DNA of 64,000 nt, taken from NCBI GenBank assembly GCA_003574685.1, contig QOCQ01000016.1, forward strand, positions 62,001-126,000. Reading direction: 5' to 3'. Made by a program: the position numbers and the translations under genes. This document shows, piece after piece, positions 25,828 to 33,686 of the stretch. The stretch comes from Rhodospirillaceae bacterium SYSU D60007 (GTDB taxonomy: Bacteria > Pseudomonadota > Alphaproteobacteria > Reyranellales > Reyranellaceae). The notes under the pieces were generated by a model. The model did not search any database. It had not been told where the DNA came from and was given only the letters and a program-made list of their open reading frames with translations. The number at the start of each line of letters is the position of its first letter. Position 1 is the stretch's first letter.

Positions 25828-27442
25828 TCACAGGACCGGCCGCGGCGCCAGCGAACGGGCCAGGCGGCGCATCCTCGCGCGCAGGCGCTGGCCGAATGAA
25901 TGCGGACTGGCGCTCAAATGGAACTGCGTTGTGGTACGCCTCAGCTCGATGAGCGCCTCCAGGTAGTCTTCAATGCTGCAAGGCACGCCCGACACGGGCT
26001 CGATGTAACGCGGGTACACGATCAGTGCGGCGGCGATCAGCGTCTCCAGATCGACCTTGCGACGCCGGCGTTCGCAGGGCTGCATGTCGGTGGTGAGCCC
26101 CCAACCGGCGTAGAATGGCAGTCCCCAGCAGGTGACGGGGATGCCTCTGACGAGCGCCTCGAATCCGGTAAGCGAGGCAAGAACGTGAACCTCGTCGACC
26201 ATCGCCAGCAACGCCGCCATGCTCGAATCCTGCAGCACGCAATCGGCATAGGCAGCGATCTGCTCCGTCTGGCGGTCCTTGCGCCTGGTCCGCGCGACCA
26301 GATCGGGGTGCTGCTTGTAGACGAGGCAGGCTTCGGGATGCCGCTCGCGGACGGCCCTGACCAGGGACAGATTGTCAGCAATGCCGCGGGCCCCGAGCAC
26401 GACGGACGCATCGTCGGGTACCTGGCCAGGAACGAGGACAATGCGCCGGCCGCGCGCCAGCTTCCGCAGGTCTGGCGGTTCGCTGGCGAGGTTGTACTTG
26501 GTGATCTGGTCGGCGATCAGACGCTCGCGAAGGCTGCCGGCGCGCCGGAGCAGTTGCGCGTCAGGTTCGAGACTCGCGATCAATTCTTCAAGCGCGCTGG
26601 GCCGCGCGGCGTCGAAATGCATGGCAAGAGAGTCCACCACCACAGAACCCGGTTCGATGAGGCGGCTGCCCAGGCCGGGCGAGCGGACAAACCCGTCCTC
26701 GACCCTGTCGAAAGCGAAGCCCGCTGCCCGGCACTGCTCCTCGAACGCACGCGGCCCGCGCATGCCCCAGACACAAATGCTGTCGGCGGGTTTTGCCGAC
26801 CGGGGAATGCGCCATCGTCTGTGGAAGTTGACCGTGCCACTGAATCCGCCGAGGAATCTTCGGGTCGCGCGCTGCTTCCACGACGAGAAGCCGAAGCAAT
26901 GGACCGTCCGTCCCCGCAGCGGCTCGTCACGCAGCCGCCAGTCCAGCAGACGGTCGATGGCGCCATGGATGTCGATGCGGCGCCTCGTGACCGGATCGGC
27001 ATACCGGGTGTAATGAACGTACGCAGCAGAAAAAACCGCGGTCAGATCCCGCCTTCTGGTCCTCCTGGACCTTGCCGCATCCGCAACCACGCCTTCGGCA
27101 AGATCCCGGGTCAATCCCCACCCACCATAGAACGGCATGCCAAACGTGGTCACGGGGACACCGCGCATCGCTGCTTCCAGGCCGAGCTGGCTTGAGACGG
27201 TCCACACCTCCTCGACGCATTCAAGCAGGCTGATCGGGTCAATCTCCTCCGGGATGAGCGTCACACCACGCTGCCTTGCCTCGGAGGCCAGAAACCCTTT
27301 GGCCAGCCCGCGTGCCACATCGGGATGCACGCGTACGGCAATCCGGTCGGAGCCCACCTCGGCGATCGCCCGATCCAGCATCCGCAAGAACGTTGCGGCC
27401 GATGCACCGCTTCCGGCGACCGATTGACAGTTGCTTGTGCTC
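25828..27442 (-). pseudogene. kpsC: 5'-truncated kpsC (capsular polysaccharide beta-Kdo transferase)
   Basis: The open frame runs intact for about 538 codons and carries the end of the first and all of the second KpsC half: SVAGSGASAATFLRMLDRA, IAVRVHPDVARGLAKGFL, GMPFYGGWGLTRD, then in the second half DGFVRSPGLGSRL, LVYKQHPDLVARTR and GLPFYAGWGLTTD. KpsC builds the Kdo linker of group 2-type capsules. The homology starts abruptly at about 27440, exactly where the terminase-like gene ends, so the start codon and the N-terminal part are gone. Upstream in-frame residues are a shadow of the HTH gene. A functional fragment cannot be excluded, since the second glycosyltransferase domain is complete. 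Confidence 0.75.
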
Positions 27443-28279
27443 TCAGGGGAGGTGGTCCTTGGTGCTGCTGGCGCTGGCTGGCCTGAGGAGGGCCCACTCC
27501 GGCCTGTAGGCGGCAGCCTCGGCGAGGATATGCCGCACCTCCCTGAAGCGGTGCTTGCGCTCGGCCGGTGGACAGCGTGAGACAGATAGACGGCACCTTG
27601 TTTCGAAATCTGTCTCTGTCTCCGATGGCCCGGGCGCGTCCCCCGCCTCGAACTGGTTCCTGCCCGCATCGATACCGGCTGCCTCCAGCTCTTCCAACGC
27701 CTCTTCCTCCTCCTCTTCGTTCTTGCCGAAGAGCTCTTCCTTGTCATACGGCAGGACGACCTGAACCGGCTCCTCAGACGCCGGCGCCTCGCCCTCGGGC
27801 GTCGCCCCGGCCCGGTCGCGCCGCAGTGCCGCCACCTCCTGCGTGAGCTCCGCGATGCGCTGATCACACTTGCCGAGCGCGTCAACGAGATCGCCGATGA
27901 AGACGTCGTTCTCCTGGGTGTCGAAGAACCGCTCCTCGGCATCGGGCTCGCGCACCGGCCGGCGCCGCTGCAACAGCAGCATCAGCAGGCGGTTGTCATA
28001 GGTTCGGACCACGCCCACCGTCTCACCCCGGTAGAACACCGGCTTATCCACCCCCGCCAGCGCGCGGCGCATGGCCTCGTCCTCCAGCCGGTCGGTGCCG
28101 ACTTCCGCGGCCAGCCGCCAGGCGGCAGCAAAGGCGCGGTCGTGCTCGCGCCACCGGTACACCAGGCTGCGGGAGATGCCGGCGGCTTCCGCCGCGCCGG
28201 CCGCCGACATGCCTTGCTCCAGCCCCTTGAGAAACGCCACCCGCCGCTTGTCGCCCGCCAGCCCGTCATTCGCAGCCAT
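27443..28279 (-). CDS. Phage terminase small subunit-like HTH protein
   Basis: 278 residues. The N-terminal part has an HTH, FLKGLEQGMSAAGAAEAAGISRSLVYRWREHDRAFAAAW (landmarks GISRSLVYRWR), followed by RLEDEAMRRALAGVDKPVFYRG, VRTYDNRLLMLLLQRRRP, a phrase typical of prophage small terminase/DNA-packaging proteins. A coiled coil (residues about 125-150) and a Glu-rich stretch (six Glu) follow. ATG 28279 has GGAG 7 bases upstream. No large terminase or other phage gene is present, so it is an orphan. A strong promoter with a palindrome lies just upstream. Confidence 0.7.
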   Translation of the reverse strand: MAANDGLAGDKRRVAFLKGLEQGMSAAGAAEAAGISRSLVYRWREHDRAFAAAWRLAAEVGTDRLEDEAMRRALAGVDKPVFYRGETVGVVRTYDNRLLMLLLQRRRPVREPDAEERFFDTQENDVFIGDLVDALGKCDQRIAELTQEVAALRRDRAGATPEGEAPASEEPVQVVLPYDKEELFGKNEEEEEEALEELEAAGIDAGRNQFEAGDAPGPSETETDFETRCRLSVSRCPPAERKHRFREVRHILAEAAAYRPEWALLRPASASSTKDHLP

Positions 28280-28298
28280 TGACATGCTCCATCGTCTA

Positions 28299-28339
28299 CT
28301 ATACGATAAGCGTATAGATAAATTCTTATGGTAAGTCAA
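28299..28339 (-). promoter_or_regulatory. Promoter with -10-overlapping palindromic operator for the terminase-like gene
   Basis: On the minus strand TTGACT (28339-28334), a 17-base spacer and TATACG (28316-28311) form a good sigma-70 promoter. The -10 lies in a perfect inverted repeat CTATACG-CTTAT-CGTATAG (28317-28299). Such an overlap is typical of autorepression by an HTH protein; the next gene, with its HTH, is the obvious candidate. Confidence 0.62.
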
Positions 28340-28449
28340 CATCATTGATAGGTAGATCAACCCATTTGGTGGCCGCAGCAACCTATTAAGCGCCACAGGC
28401 CCAGTCTAAACAAAGCTTCCAGCGGTACTTTTGTACCGGGTCTGTCGGG

Positions 28450-28566
28450 CTATCGACGGAAACAATATTTTGGAAGCGGCATCCGGGCTGCGATGGCCAC
28501 CTCATATGGGCGATAGCGACGCCCGCTATAACGAGGGCAGTCCCTACCAAGACCAGCAGCTAGCCA
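28450..28566 (-). pseudogene. Fragment: 3' end of a staphylococcal-nuclease-like gene (second copy)
   Basis: The last 38 codons read LAAGLGRDCPRYSGRRYRPY...MPLPKYC..R then TAG. This is almost the same as the C-terminus of the broken nuclease gene at 28693-29118 (LVAAGLGRDCPRWSGGRYARFE...MPLPRYC). The nuclease core is missing upstream; instead a kpsC fragment is joined to it. It is therefore a partial duplicate with no coding function expected. Confidence 0.68.
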
Positions 28567-28597
28567 TTTCGACGTGCCAGAGATCGCGTTAAGCGAT

Positions 28598-28690
28598 ACA
28601 TCCTCGCCGCCCAGCCGCCAGTCTAGCAGGCGATTAATGGCGCCATTGATGTCATGCAGCGTCCAGTTACAGGGTCCGCATAACACGTTG
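28598..28690 (-). pseudogene. Short frameshifted kpsC-like fragment
   Basis: In one frame it reads YADPVTGR and, after a shift, DINGAINRLLDWRL. The intact counterpart in the truncated kpsC is RYADPVTRRRIDIHGAIDRLLDWRL (near 26935-27010). The nucleotide match is clear over about 80 bases but the frame is broken. It lies between the two nuclease pieces, evidence of local duplication and rearrangement. Confidence 0.62.
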
Positions 28691-28692
28691 TG

Positions 28693-29118
28693 TTACCGGC
28701 CAGCGCAATACCTTGGCAAAGGCATGGTTGCAGCTTCCGGCCGCTCAAATCTCGCATAGCGTCCGCCGCTCCAGCGCGGACAATCTCGCCCGAGCCCTGC
28801 AGCAACAAGCTGCGCGGCCAAGTCGCCGCTACTGTTGCGGCAGATCCCAACGAGGCGGTCGTGTGTCCGGTCCCCGTTGAGTTGGCATACAATCAACTGG
28901 CCATTCGTGTGTTCGATCATCCATGCGCGCGCCTGCGGACCGCCCGGCTCATTCAGCTCCGGCGCGTGCAGGCCGTTCAGTCAGATCGGCGTGCCAGCCA
29001 CCTCGATAGTATCGCCGTCGCGAACACGCGTCACGGCGCCAACTAGTTGGCCTCCGTCCCTGGCCTCCGCCGACACCGCGATGACTAAGAGGATCGAGAG
29101 GAGTAGGCGTAAACTCAT
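28693..29118 (-). pseudogene. Secreted thermonuclease (SNase-like) gene with internal stop
   Basis: From ATG 29118 the frame gives a signal peptide (MSLRLLLSILLVIAVSAEA), then GAVTRVRDGDTIEVAGTPI, a TGA at 28983-28981 (codon 46), and continues in the same frame LNGLHAPELNEPGGPQARAW, GQLIVCQLNGDRTHDRLVGIC, LAAQLVAAGLGRDCPR to TAA. SNase proteins have Arg at the stop position (I-R-L-x-G), so a single CGA to TGA change explains it. Apart from this codon it is intact. Readthrough is conceivable but not supported. Confidence 0.72.
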
Positions 29119-29152
29119 CTTGACATTGCTCGATAGAGGACGAGTCGCGTTA

Positions 29153-29512
29153 TCACCGCGAAAGCCCCATTCGCTTTCGTAGACGGTTTACAAAAGCCAA
29201 TTGCTCATCTGTAGGGGCAAGAGCACTAGGGTCGCCCGAAAGTATCCTCCCGGCGATAGTAGCTCGGATGGCGTTCAACGGCCCATAGTCTCGGAACGTC
29301 TTTTGCTGCTCTTTAGTAAGATCGAATTGAGGACACAGATCCGGATACCTTCTCATAACTATCCTAGCCGCCTCGTTCAGAGCAACTGCTTCGCGCTGTC
29401 GATCTGACAAGCCGGAGTATGGATTTAGAACGACGTAACCATCGTCAGAGGCAAGTCCTGCAACGGCCGGGCGTAGGGCCAAATGACGCCTGTGTGGTTT
29501 CCCAGCGACCAT
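29153..29512 (-). CDS. Small hypothetical protein overlapping the membrane protein gene
   Basis: 119 residues from ATG 29512, unrecognised. The sequence is soluble and charged: GLASDDGYVVLNPYSGLSDRQREAVALNEAARIVMRRYPDLCPQFDLTKEQQKTF is its centre (landmarks NPYSGLSDRQREAV, FDLTKEQQKTF) and RKRMGLSR its end. It overlaps the preceding membrane protein gene by 68 bases in another frame, an unusually long overlap with only a weak ribosome site, so the two may be one frameshifted gene. It is last in the thioredoxin/Cys-repeat block. Confidence 0.5.
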   Translation of the reverse strand: MVAGKPHRRHLALRPAVAGLASDDGYVVLNPYSGLSDRQREAVALNEAARIVMRRYPDLCPQFDLTKEQQKTFRDYGPLNAIRATIAGRILSGDPSALAPTDEQLAFVNRLRKRMGLSR

Positions 29513-30242
29513 GGCTCTCGTCAAATACCACCAGCCCAATTGGCACGACTGGAATCAGCACGGTGGAGGCTGCCCCTATCAAAATCGCTATTGCAATCCA
29601 AACAACCTTCCTCAAGCCGAGCAAATCTCGCTGCGGAGCGATTGCGAGAGCGGCGGCACCAACTGGTACTAGAGCAATCGCTGCCCGAAAGACGGGAGCC
29701 GTAAAGGTGGCATGGGTCATCCACCGCGCCGCAGCTTGGTCAAGCAACACGAGAGTCGTTGCCGCAGCAAATAGGAGGCAAATTGATGAGCGCCAACCGA
29801 TTAGAACCCCATGAACCCCAATGACCACGAGCGTCGGCACAAGCAAAAATGCTGCGGAGCCACCTTCGATAGCGTTACCCTTTAGAGGCGGCAAACACTG
29901 GAGGTGATGCGCTAGAAACGCCGAAGCCGCTAATCCGATACAAGTTCTGACCGACTGTTCGGGCAGACCAAGAAGCAGAAAGGTTGCCGGCACAGCTACG
30001 AGAAGCGCCGGAGACCCACCGAATGTTGCCACCAGGGCAATTGCACAAAGGCATAGGCGCTTTGGGATACTGGCTTGCGAGGGAGCAATAGCAACTCCAA
30101 TAGCAACGATGTAGAGAGCTATAGCGTTGTCTTCTACTAACGCGAGCGCCGACATAGCTGTCAGCAGCATGCTCCAAACGCAGACGACCCGGCTTGTTGA
30201 CCGGGTCATCGCGGCTATGGACTCTTCTCGGAAGAGGCTCAT
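29445..30242 (-). CDS. Polytopic membrane protein of the Cys-repeat block
   Basis: 265 residues, not recognised. About eight hydrophobic segments run from residue 18 to 235 with few polar loops; three prolines/cysteines stand out (LQCLPPLKGN). After the last helix comes GLVVFDESHGRWETTQASFG, the only conserved-looking soluble motif. ATG 30242 overlaps the stop of the Cys-repeat peptide (ATGA), so the two are translationally coupled. It could be a transporter, a maturation or a sorting protein for the peptide; the sequence does not decide. Confidence 0.6.
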   Translation of the reverse strand: MSLFREESIAAMTRSTSRVVCVWSMLLTAMSALALVEDNAIALYIVAIGVAIAPSQASIPKRLCLCAIALVATFGGSPALLVAVPATFLLLGLPEQSVRTCIGLAASAFLAHHLQCLPPLKGNAIEGGSAAFLLVPTLVVIGVHGVLIGWRSSICLLFAAATTLVLLDQAAARWMTHATFTAPVFRAAIALVPVGAAALAIAPQRDLLGLRKVVWIAIAILIGAASTVLIPVVPIGLVVFDESHGRWETTQASFGPTPGRCRTCL

Positions 30243-30586
30243 CTACATCCGTAAGAGCATCCAGACGAGCAACCCGAGGAGCAACCCATTGAGCACCCAG
30301 TCGAGCAACCCGTGGAGCAACCGTAGCTTCGCTGGGCTATCTGGTTTTTCCCTTGATCACCGAGGGTGTTGCTCTTGGAAAGTTGATCCACGCTCACCGT
30401 CCCTGATGGGTCTACGGACGCGAGGAGAAAGGCGGAGTCAGGCTCTCCCAAGCCGGCGATCTCAGCCGCCAACACCACATTGGCTCTAGCTACCAAGCCT
30501 CGGTCCTGCGCCTGAACGGACGCGGCACCCATGGTCATCACAGCTAGCGCGACTACCGCAACCAGCAATCGGTTTATGAGCTTCAT
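30239..30586 (-). CDS. Secreted small protein ending in seven regularly spaced cysteines
   Basis: 115 residues. ATG 30586 has GGAG 6 bases upstream (a start six codons earlier lacks this). A classical signal peptide, MKLINRLLVAVVALAVMTMG then AASVQA, cuts before QDRG. A neutral middle part follows (AEIAGLGEPDSAFLLASVDP, LGDQGKNQIAQRS). The last 28 residues (bases 30242-30325) are a strict tetrapeptide repeat: seven Gly-Cys pairs spaced by Ser and one variable residue (T, T, M, S, S, Y), ending in Arg. The DNA is a 12-base tandem repeat. It looks like a precursor with leader and core, or a metal/thiol-binding tail. No named family recognised. A TlpA-like thioredoxin lies 90 bases upstream on the same strand. 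Confidence 0.72.
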   Translation of the reverse strand: MKLINRLLVAVVALAVMTMGAASVQAQDRGLVARANVVLAAEIAGLGEPDSAFLLASVDPSGTVSVDQLSKSNTLGDQGKNQIAQRSYGCSTGCSTGCSMGCSSGCSSGCSYGCR

Positions 30587-30676
30587 TCCTGTCTCCCTTA
30601 TCAAACCCTAGCTCTTAGCTGCACTCCGACGCAAATTTATATCGTGCAGACATCCGCCACGCAAGGGATGGTTAAC

Positions 30677-31225
30677 TTAGCGGCTAGGCTGCTCAACCAT
30701 TCCGGTGAGGTACCGGACAACGTCTCCCGCGTCCCAATCTAAAGGACCCTCTACTCTCGCTATAGTAGCGCCACTGGGGTCGATGATGAATGTAGTAGGT
30801 AGACCCCGGACGCCAAAATCTCGAAAAAGTCGACCAGACGGATCAGCAAAGATCTTCAGTTTTTGAAGTGCCAGTCGCATCAAGAATGGCGTCACAACCG
30901 CACTCCCACCTTTGTCTTGGCTCACTGCAAGCACAACCAGCCGATCACTCTCGAAGCGGCTTGCGAGCCGGTCCAACGAGGGCATTTCCGTTACACAAGG
31001 GGCACACCAGGTGGCCCACAGATTGAGAACGACGACCTTTCCTCTGAAAAACTTAAGCGAGATTGGATCGCCATTGACGTTGCTGAACAAGGTGGGCGGA
31101 GCTTGGGGCTTGCCCTGAACCAAATCGAATCCTTGTGGTACGGTGGTTTTTTGTGCGGCCGTTGAACCGCAACCTGCAAAGGACAGTCCTATGACTGAAA
31201 CCGCCAGAAGTAAGAAGTGGGGCAT
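30677..31225 (-). CDS. TlpA-like thioredoxin-fold lipoprotein
   Basis: 182 residues from ATG 31225. The signal peptide MPHFLLLAVSVIGLSFAGC ends in a lipobox-like FAGC, so it is probably a lipoprotein in the periplasm. The thioredoxin domain has KFFRGKVVVLNLWATWCAPCVTEMPSLDRL with the WCAPC active site, DKGGSAVVTPFLMRLALQKL in the AhpC/TSA-like insertion and GVRGLPTTFIIDPSG with the cis-Pro. This is the TlpA/ResA type of thiol reductase. An upstream ATG (31252) would give a longer N-terminus. It precedes the Cys-repeat gene by 90 bases, which suggests the cysteines there are its substrate. Confidence 0.8.
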   Translation of the reverse strand: MPHFLLLAVSVIGLSFAGCGSTAAQKTTVPQGFDLVQGKPQAPPTLFSNVNGDPISLKFFRGKVVVLNLWATWCAPCVTEMPSLDRLASRFESDRLVVLAVSQDKGGSAVVTPFLMRLALQKLKIFADPSGRLFRDFGVRGLPTTFIIDPSGATIARVEGPLDWDAGDVVRYLTGMVEQPSR

Positions 31226-31512
31226 GGTCGTTCTTGCGCAGGTTGCGAACATTGCAATGTTCCAAAGCGTCCCAAATCGGCCGGGCGGTTCTTGGCAGGC
31301 ATAGCCGCTGCGGGTGCATAGGACCACATGGAATTGCACCTTATCGGTTCCATCGGAGTTCACTTGGGTACGGATGAGGATCACCTGAGTCCTGCATTAC
31401 CTACTTCCTGACCTATCCCAGTGCGCGTCTGGTCCTGATTGCAGCGGCAAGCCGCGCTTCCACTGGTGGGACGCCGCCGCGCAAAGGCTGGTGCTGGTCT
31501 CCTGAGCTGCGG

Positions 31513-32232
31513 TCAGCCGCTTGCGCCGCGGAAGCCGGTGGCGACGACGAACATCTCAGCCGAATCGCTGCGGCTGGCCGGCGGCTTGACGTGCTTCACC
31601 GTCCTGAAATCCTGCTTCAGCCTCTCCAGCAGGCCGCGCTCGGTGCCGCCGCGCAGCACCTTGGCGACGAAGGTGCCGCCGGGCTTCAGCACCTCGCGCG
31701 CGAAATCGTGCGCAGCTTCCGCCAGCGCCATGATGCGGAGATGATCGGTCTGCGGATGGCCGGTTGCGGGCGCGGCCATGTCGCTCAGCACAGCGTCCGC
31801 CGGACCGTCCAGGGCGGCCTTCAGCAGGGCGGGCGCCGCCTCGCTCATGAAGTCGCCCAGCAGGATGGTGGCGCCGGCGATGGGCTCGACCGGCGTCAGG
31901 TCGATGCCGACCACGCGGCCGCCGGTTTCCAGCGGACGGCTGCGCTGCACCGCCACCTGGCACCAGCCGCCCGGCGCGCAGCCCAGATCGACCACGCGCG
32001 CGCCCGGCCGCAGGAAGCGGAACTGGTCGTCGATCTCGGCCAGCTTGAAGGCGGCGCGCGAGCGGTAACCGCGCCGCTTCGCCTCGTGCACGTAGGGATC
32101 GTTGAGCTGCCGCTCCAGCCAGCGCGCCGACGACACGGTACGGCCGCGCGCCGTTTTCACCCGCACCGCCTGGCGGCGGCCGGCGATGGTGCCGCCGCGG
32201 CCGGAGCGGTTGCCGCCTGCTGTCTTCGCCAT
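31513..32232 (-). CDS. rlmE: 23S rRNA 2'-O-methyltransferase RlmE (FtsJ/RrmJ)
   Basis: 239-residue SAM-dependent enzyme that methylates U2552 of 23S rRNA. Seen: [27 protein letters not shown] with the first catalytic Lys, [15 protein letters not shown] (SAM motif I), [25 protein letters not shown] with the catalytic Asp, [12 protein letters not shown] with the second Lys and [16 protein letters not shown]. The N-terminus is a basic extension. ATG 32232 is preferred to the GTG one codon earlier. It is 13 bases after the ppx/gppA gene and probably cotranscribed, as in many alphaproteobacteria. Confidence 0.95.
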   Translation of the reverse strand: MAKTAGGNRSGRGGTIAGRRQAVRVKTARGRTVSSARWLERQLNDPYVHEAKRRGYRSRAAFKLAEIDDQFRFLRPGARVVDLGCAPGGWCQVAVQRSRPLETGGRVVGIDLTPVEPIAGATILLGDFMSEAAPALLKAALDGPADAVLSDMAAPATGHPQTDHLRIMALAEAAHDFAREVLKPGGTFVAKVLRGGTERGLLERLKQDFRTVKHVKPPASRSDSAEMFVVATGFRGASG

Positions 32233-32245
32233 CACTGCCAGCAGA

Positions 32246-33334
32246 TCACAGGACGGGCGCCGCCGTCTCGTCCCAGCGCCGCGTCAGGGGATCGCACTCG
32301 CGGTCGGCCTCGCGCATCAGGTCCACCAGCACGCCCTCGCGCAGGCCGCGGTCGGCGACCACCACCCGGTTCACCGGCCATTGCCGGCACACCGCCTCCA
32401 GGATCGCGCCGCCGGCCAGCGCCAGCTCGGCGCGCTCCCAGCCGATGCAGGGCAGCTCCGCCAGCTCGGCGACCGACATGCGCGCCACCCGCGCGCCGAT
32501 GCGCAGGATGGTGTCGCGGTCGACGGTGGTGCCGTCCACCGTGGCCCGGTGATAGCGCTTCAGCCCCATGCTGTAGGCGGCAACCGTGGTCACCGTGCCG
32601 GACGCGCCGATCATCTGCACGGTGCCGGCGGCCACCTTCTCGCGCACGCCGTTGCGCGCACAGAACGGGCCCAGCGCCTCCATGATGTGCGCGACGAGCT
32701 GCTCATAGACCGCAGCCGGCAGCGGCTCGCAGCGCGCGCGGCCGGCCAGCCGCGCTTCCGTCAGCGTGACCACGCCCCAGGGCACGGACACCATGTCGAG
32801 GATGGAGAGCTCGGCGCCACAGGGACCCTGGTCGCGTGGCCGGGACGCCACCCACACGACCTGGGTCGAGCCGCCGCCGATATCGACCAGCAGCACGTGA
32901 GTGGCCCGCCGGTCGATCAACGCCTCGCAGCTTGCCAGCGCCAGCCGGGCTTCCTCGCGCGGCGGTATAATCTGGAAGGCGAGCCCCGTGCGCTCCCGCA
33001 CCCGGGCAAGGAAATCGGCGCCGTTGATCGCCCGCCGGCAGGCCTCGGTGGCGATATGGCGCTGGCGGGTGACGCCGGCCTTGCGGATTTTTGCGGCGCA
33101 GGCCTCCAGCGCCTCCAGCGTGCGCTCGATGGCATCCGTGCACAGCGCCTGCTGGGAGGCCACGCCCTCGCCCAGCCGCACGGGCCGCGAATACGAATCC
33201 ATAACGTCGAACCCGGTGGCCGATGCACGTGCCACCAGCAAACGGCAGTTGTTCGTTCCGAGGTCGATGGACGCGAAAGTGTGCGCAAACCGCCCACAAC
33301 GCCACCCGCCGACGCCCGTGCCCGCCTCCGACAT
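32246..33334 (-). CDS. Exopolyphosphatase / pppGpp phosphatase family protein
   Basis: 362-residue ASKHA-fold Ppx/GppA protein: [16 protein letters not shown] (phosphate 1 motif), [40 protein letters not shown] (phosphate 2 motif) and [18 protein letters not shown]. It lacks the C-terminal HD domain of long Ppx proteins, as usual for this short class. Acts on polyphosphate or on pppGpp in the stringent response; sequence alone does not separate these. It is upstream of rlmE on the same strand. Confidence 0.9.
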   Translation of the reverse strand: MSEAGTGVGGWRCGRFAHTFASIDLGTNNCRLLVARASATGFDVMDSYSRPVRLGEGVASQQALCTDAIERTLEALEACAAKIRKAGVTRQRHIATEACRRAINGADFLARVRERTGLAFQIIPPREEARLALASCEALIDRRATHVLLVDIGGGSTQVVWVASRPRDQGPCGAELSILDMVSVPWGVVTLTEARLAGRARCEPLPAAVYEQLVAHIMEALGPFCARNGVREKVAAGTVQMIGASGTVTTVAAYSMGLKRYHRATVDGTTVDRDTILRIGARVARMSVAELAELPCIGWERAELALAGGAILEAVCRQWPVNRVVVADRGLREGVLVDLMREADRECDPLTRRWDETAAPVL

Positions 33335-33475
33335 TGCCCGCCTCTCCCGCGACCAATGCTAGCGGAGCGGGTGCCGGCGGGCGAGCGGAATCCCCGCCCC
33401 GGCGGACCGGCCCGTGCTTGCCAAGGCAGGCCGGCGCCGCTAAATGATCGCCTGCCGCCCGGCCGGCCATCCCGT

Positions 33476-33549
33476 TGGGGGATAGTTTAACGGTAGAACG
33501 ACGGGTTCTGACCCCGTTAGTCTAGGTTCGAATCCTAGTCCCCCAGCCA
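33476..33549 (+). tRNA. tRNA-Gln (anticodon CTG)
   Basis: A full cloverleaf: acceptor TGGGGGA (33476-33482) pairs with TCCCCCA (33539-33545), followed by G and an encoded CCA (33547-33549). The D arm has TAGTTTAACGGTAGA, the anticodon stem ACGGG/CCCGT encloses TTCTGAC (anticodon CTG), and the T arm is CTAGGTTCGAATCCTAG. The U1-G73 start/discriminator typical of tRNA-Gln is present. Confidence 0.96.
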
Positions 33550-33686
33550 ACCCTTCTCTACGAAATCAAGCGGTTGGCGCAACACAGTCATAGCACTGGT
33601 TGACGGTCCACCATGTCATGACGCGCCTTGCTATCTCCTCGATAGCCAGCCCTGCAGTCAGCAAGGCCAATAGCACCAGGAAAGGG

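Noticed and set aside
25828-27942. Reading the kpsC frame as a full 704-residue gene
   Set aside because: The first 170 residues are Arg/Ser-rich noise in another frame of the terminase-like gene, with no KpsC similarity.
28835-29182. Plus-strand open frame of 115 codons
   Set aside because: Antisense to the nuclease pseudogene, which has clear SNase motifs.
30242-30325. CRISPR-like array at the 12-base repeats
   Set aside because: The units are contiguous, too short, have no spacers and keep a protein reading frame.
31591-33490. Two long plus-strand open frames (364 and 462 codons) opposite rlmE and ppx/gppA
   Set aside because: Both genes on the minus strand have complete catalytic motifs; the opposite frames have only low-complexity Arg/Pro/His sequence.
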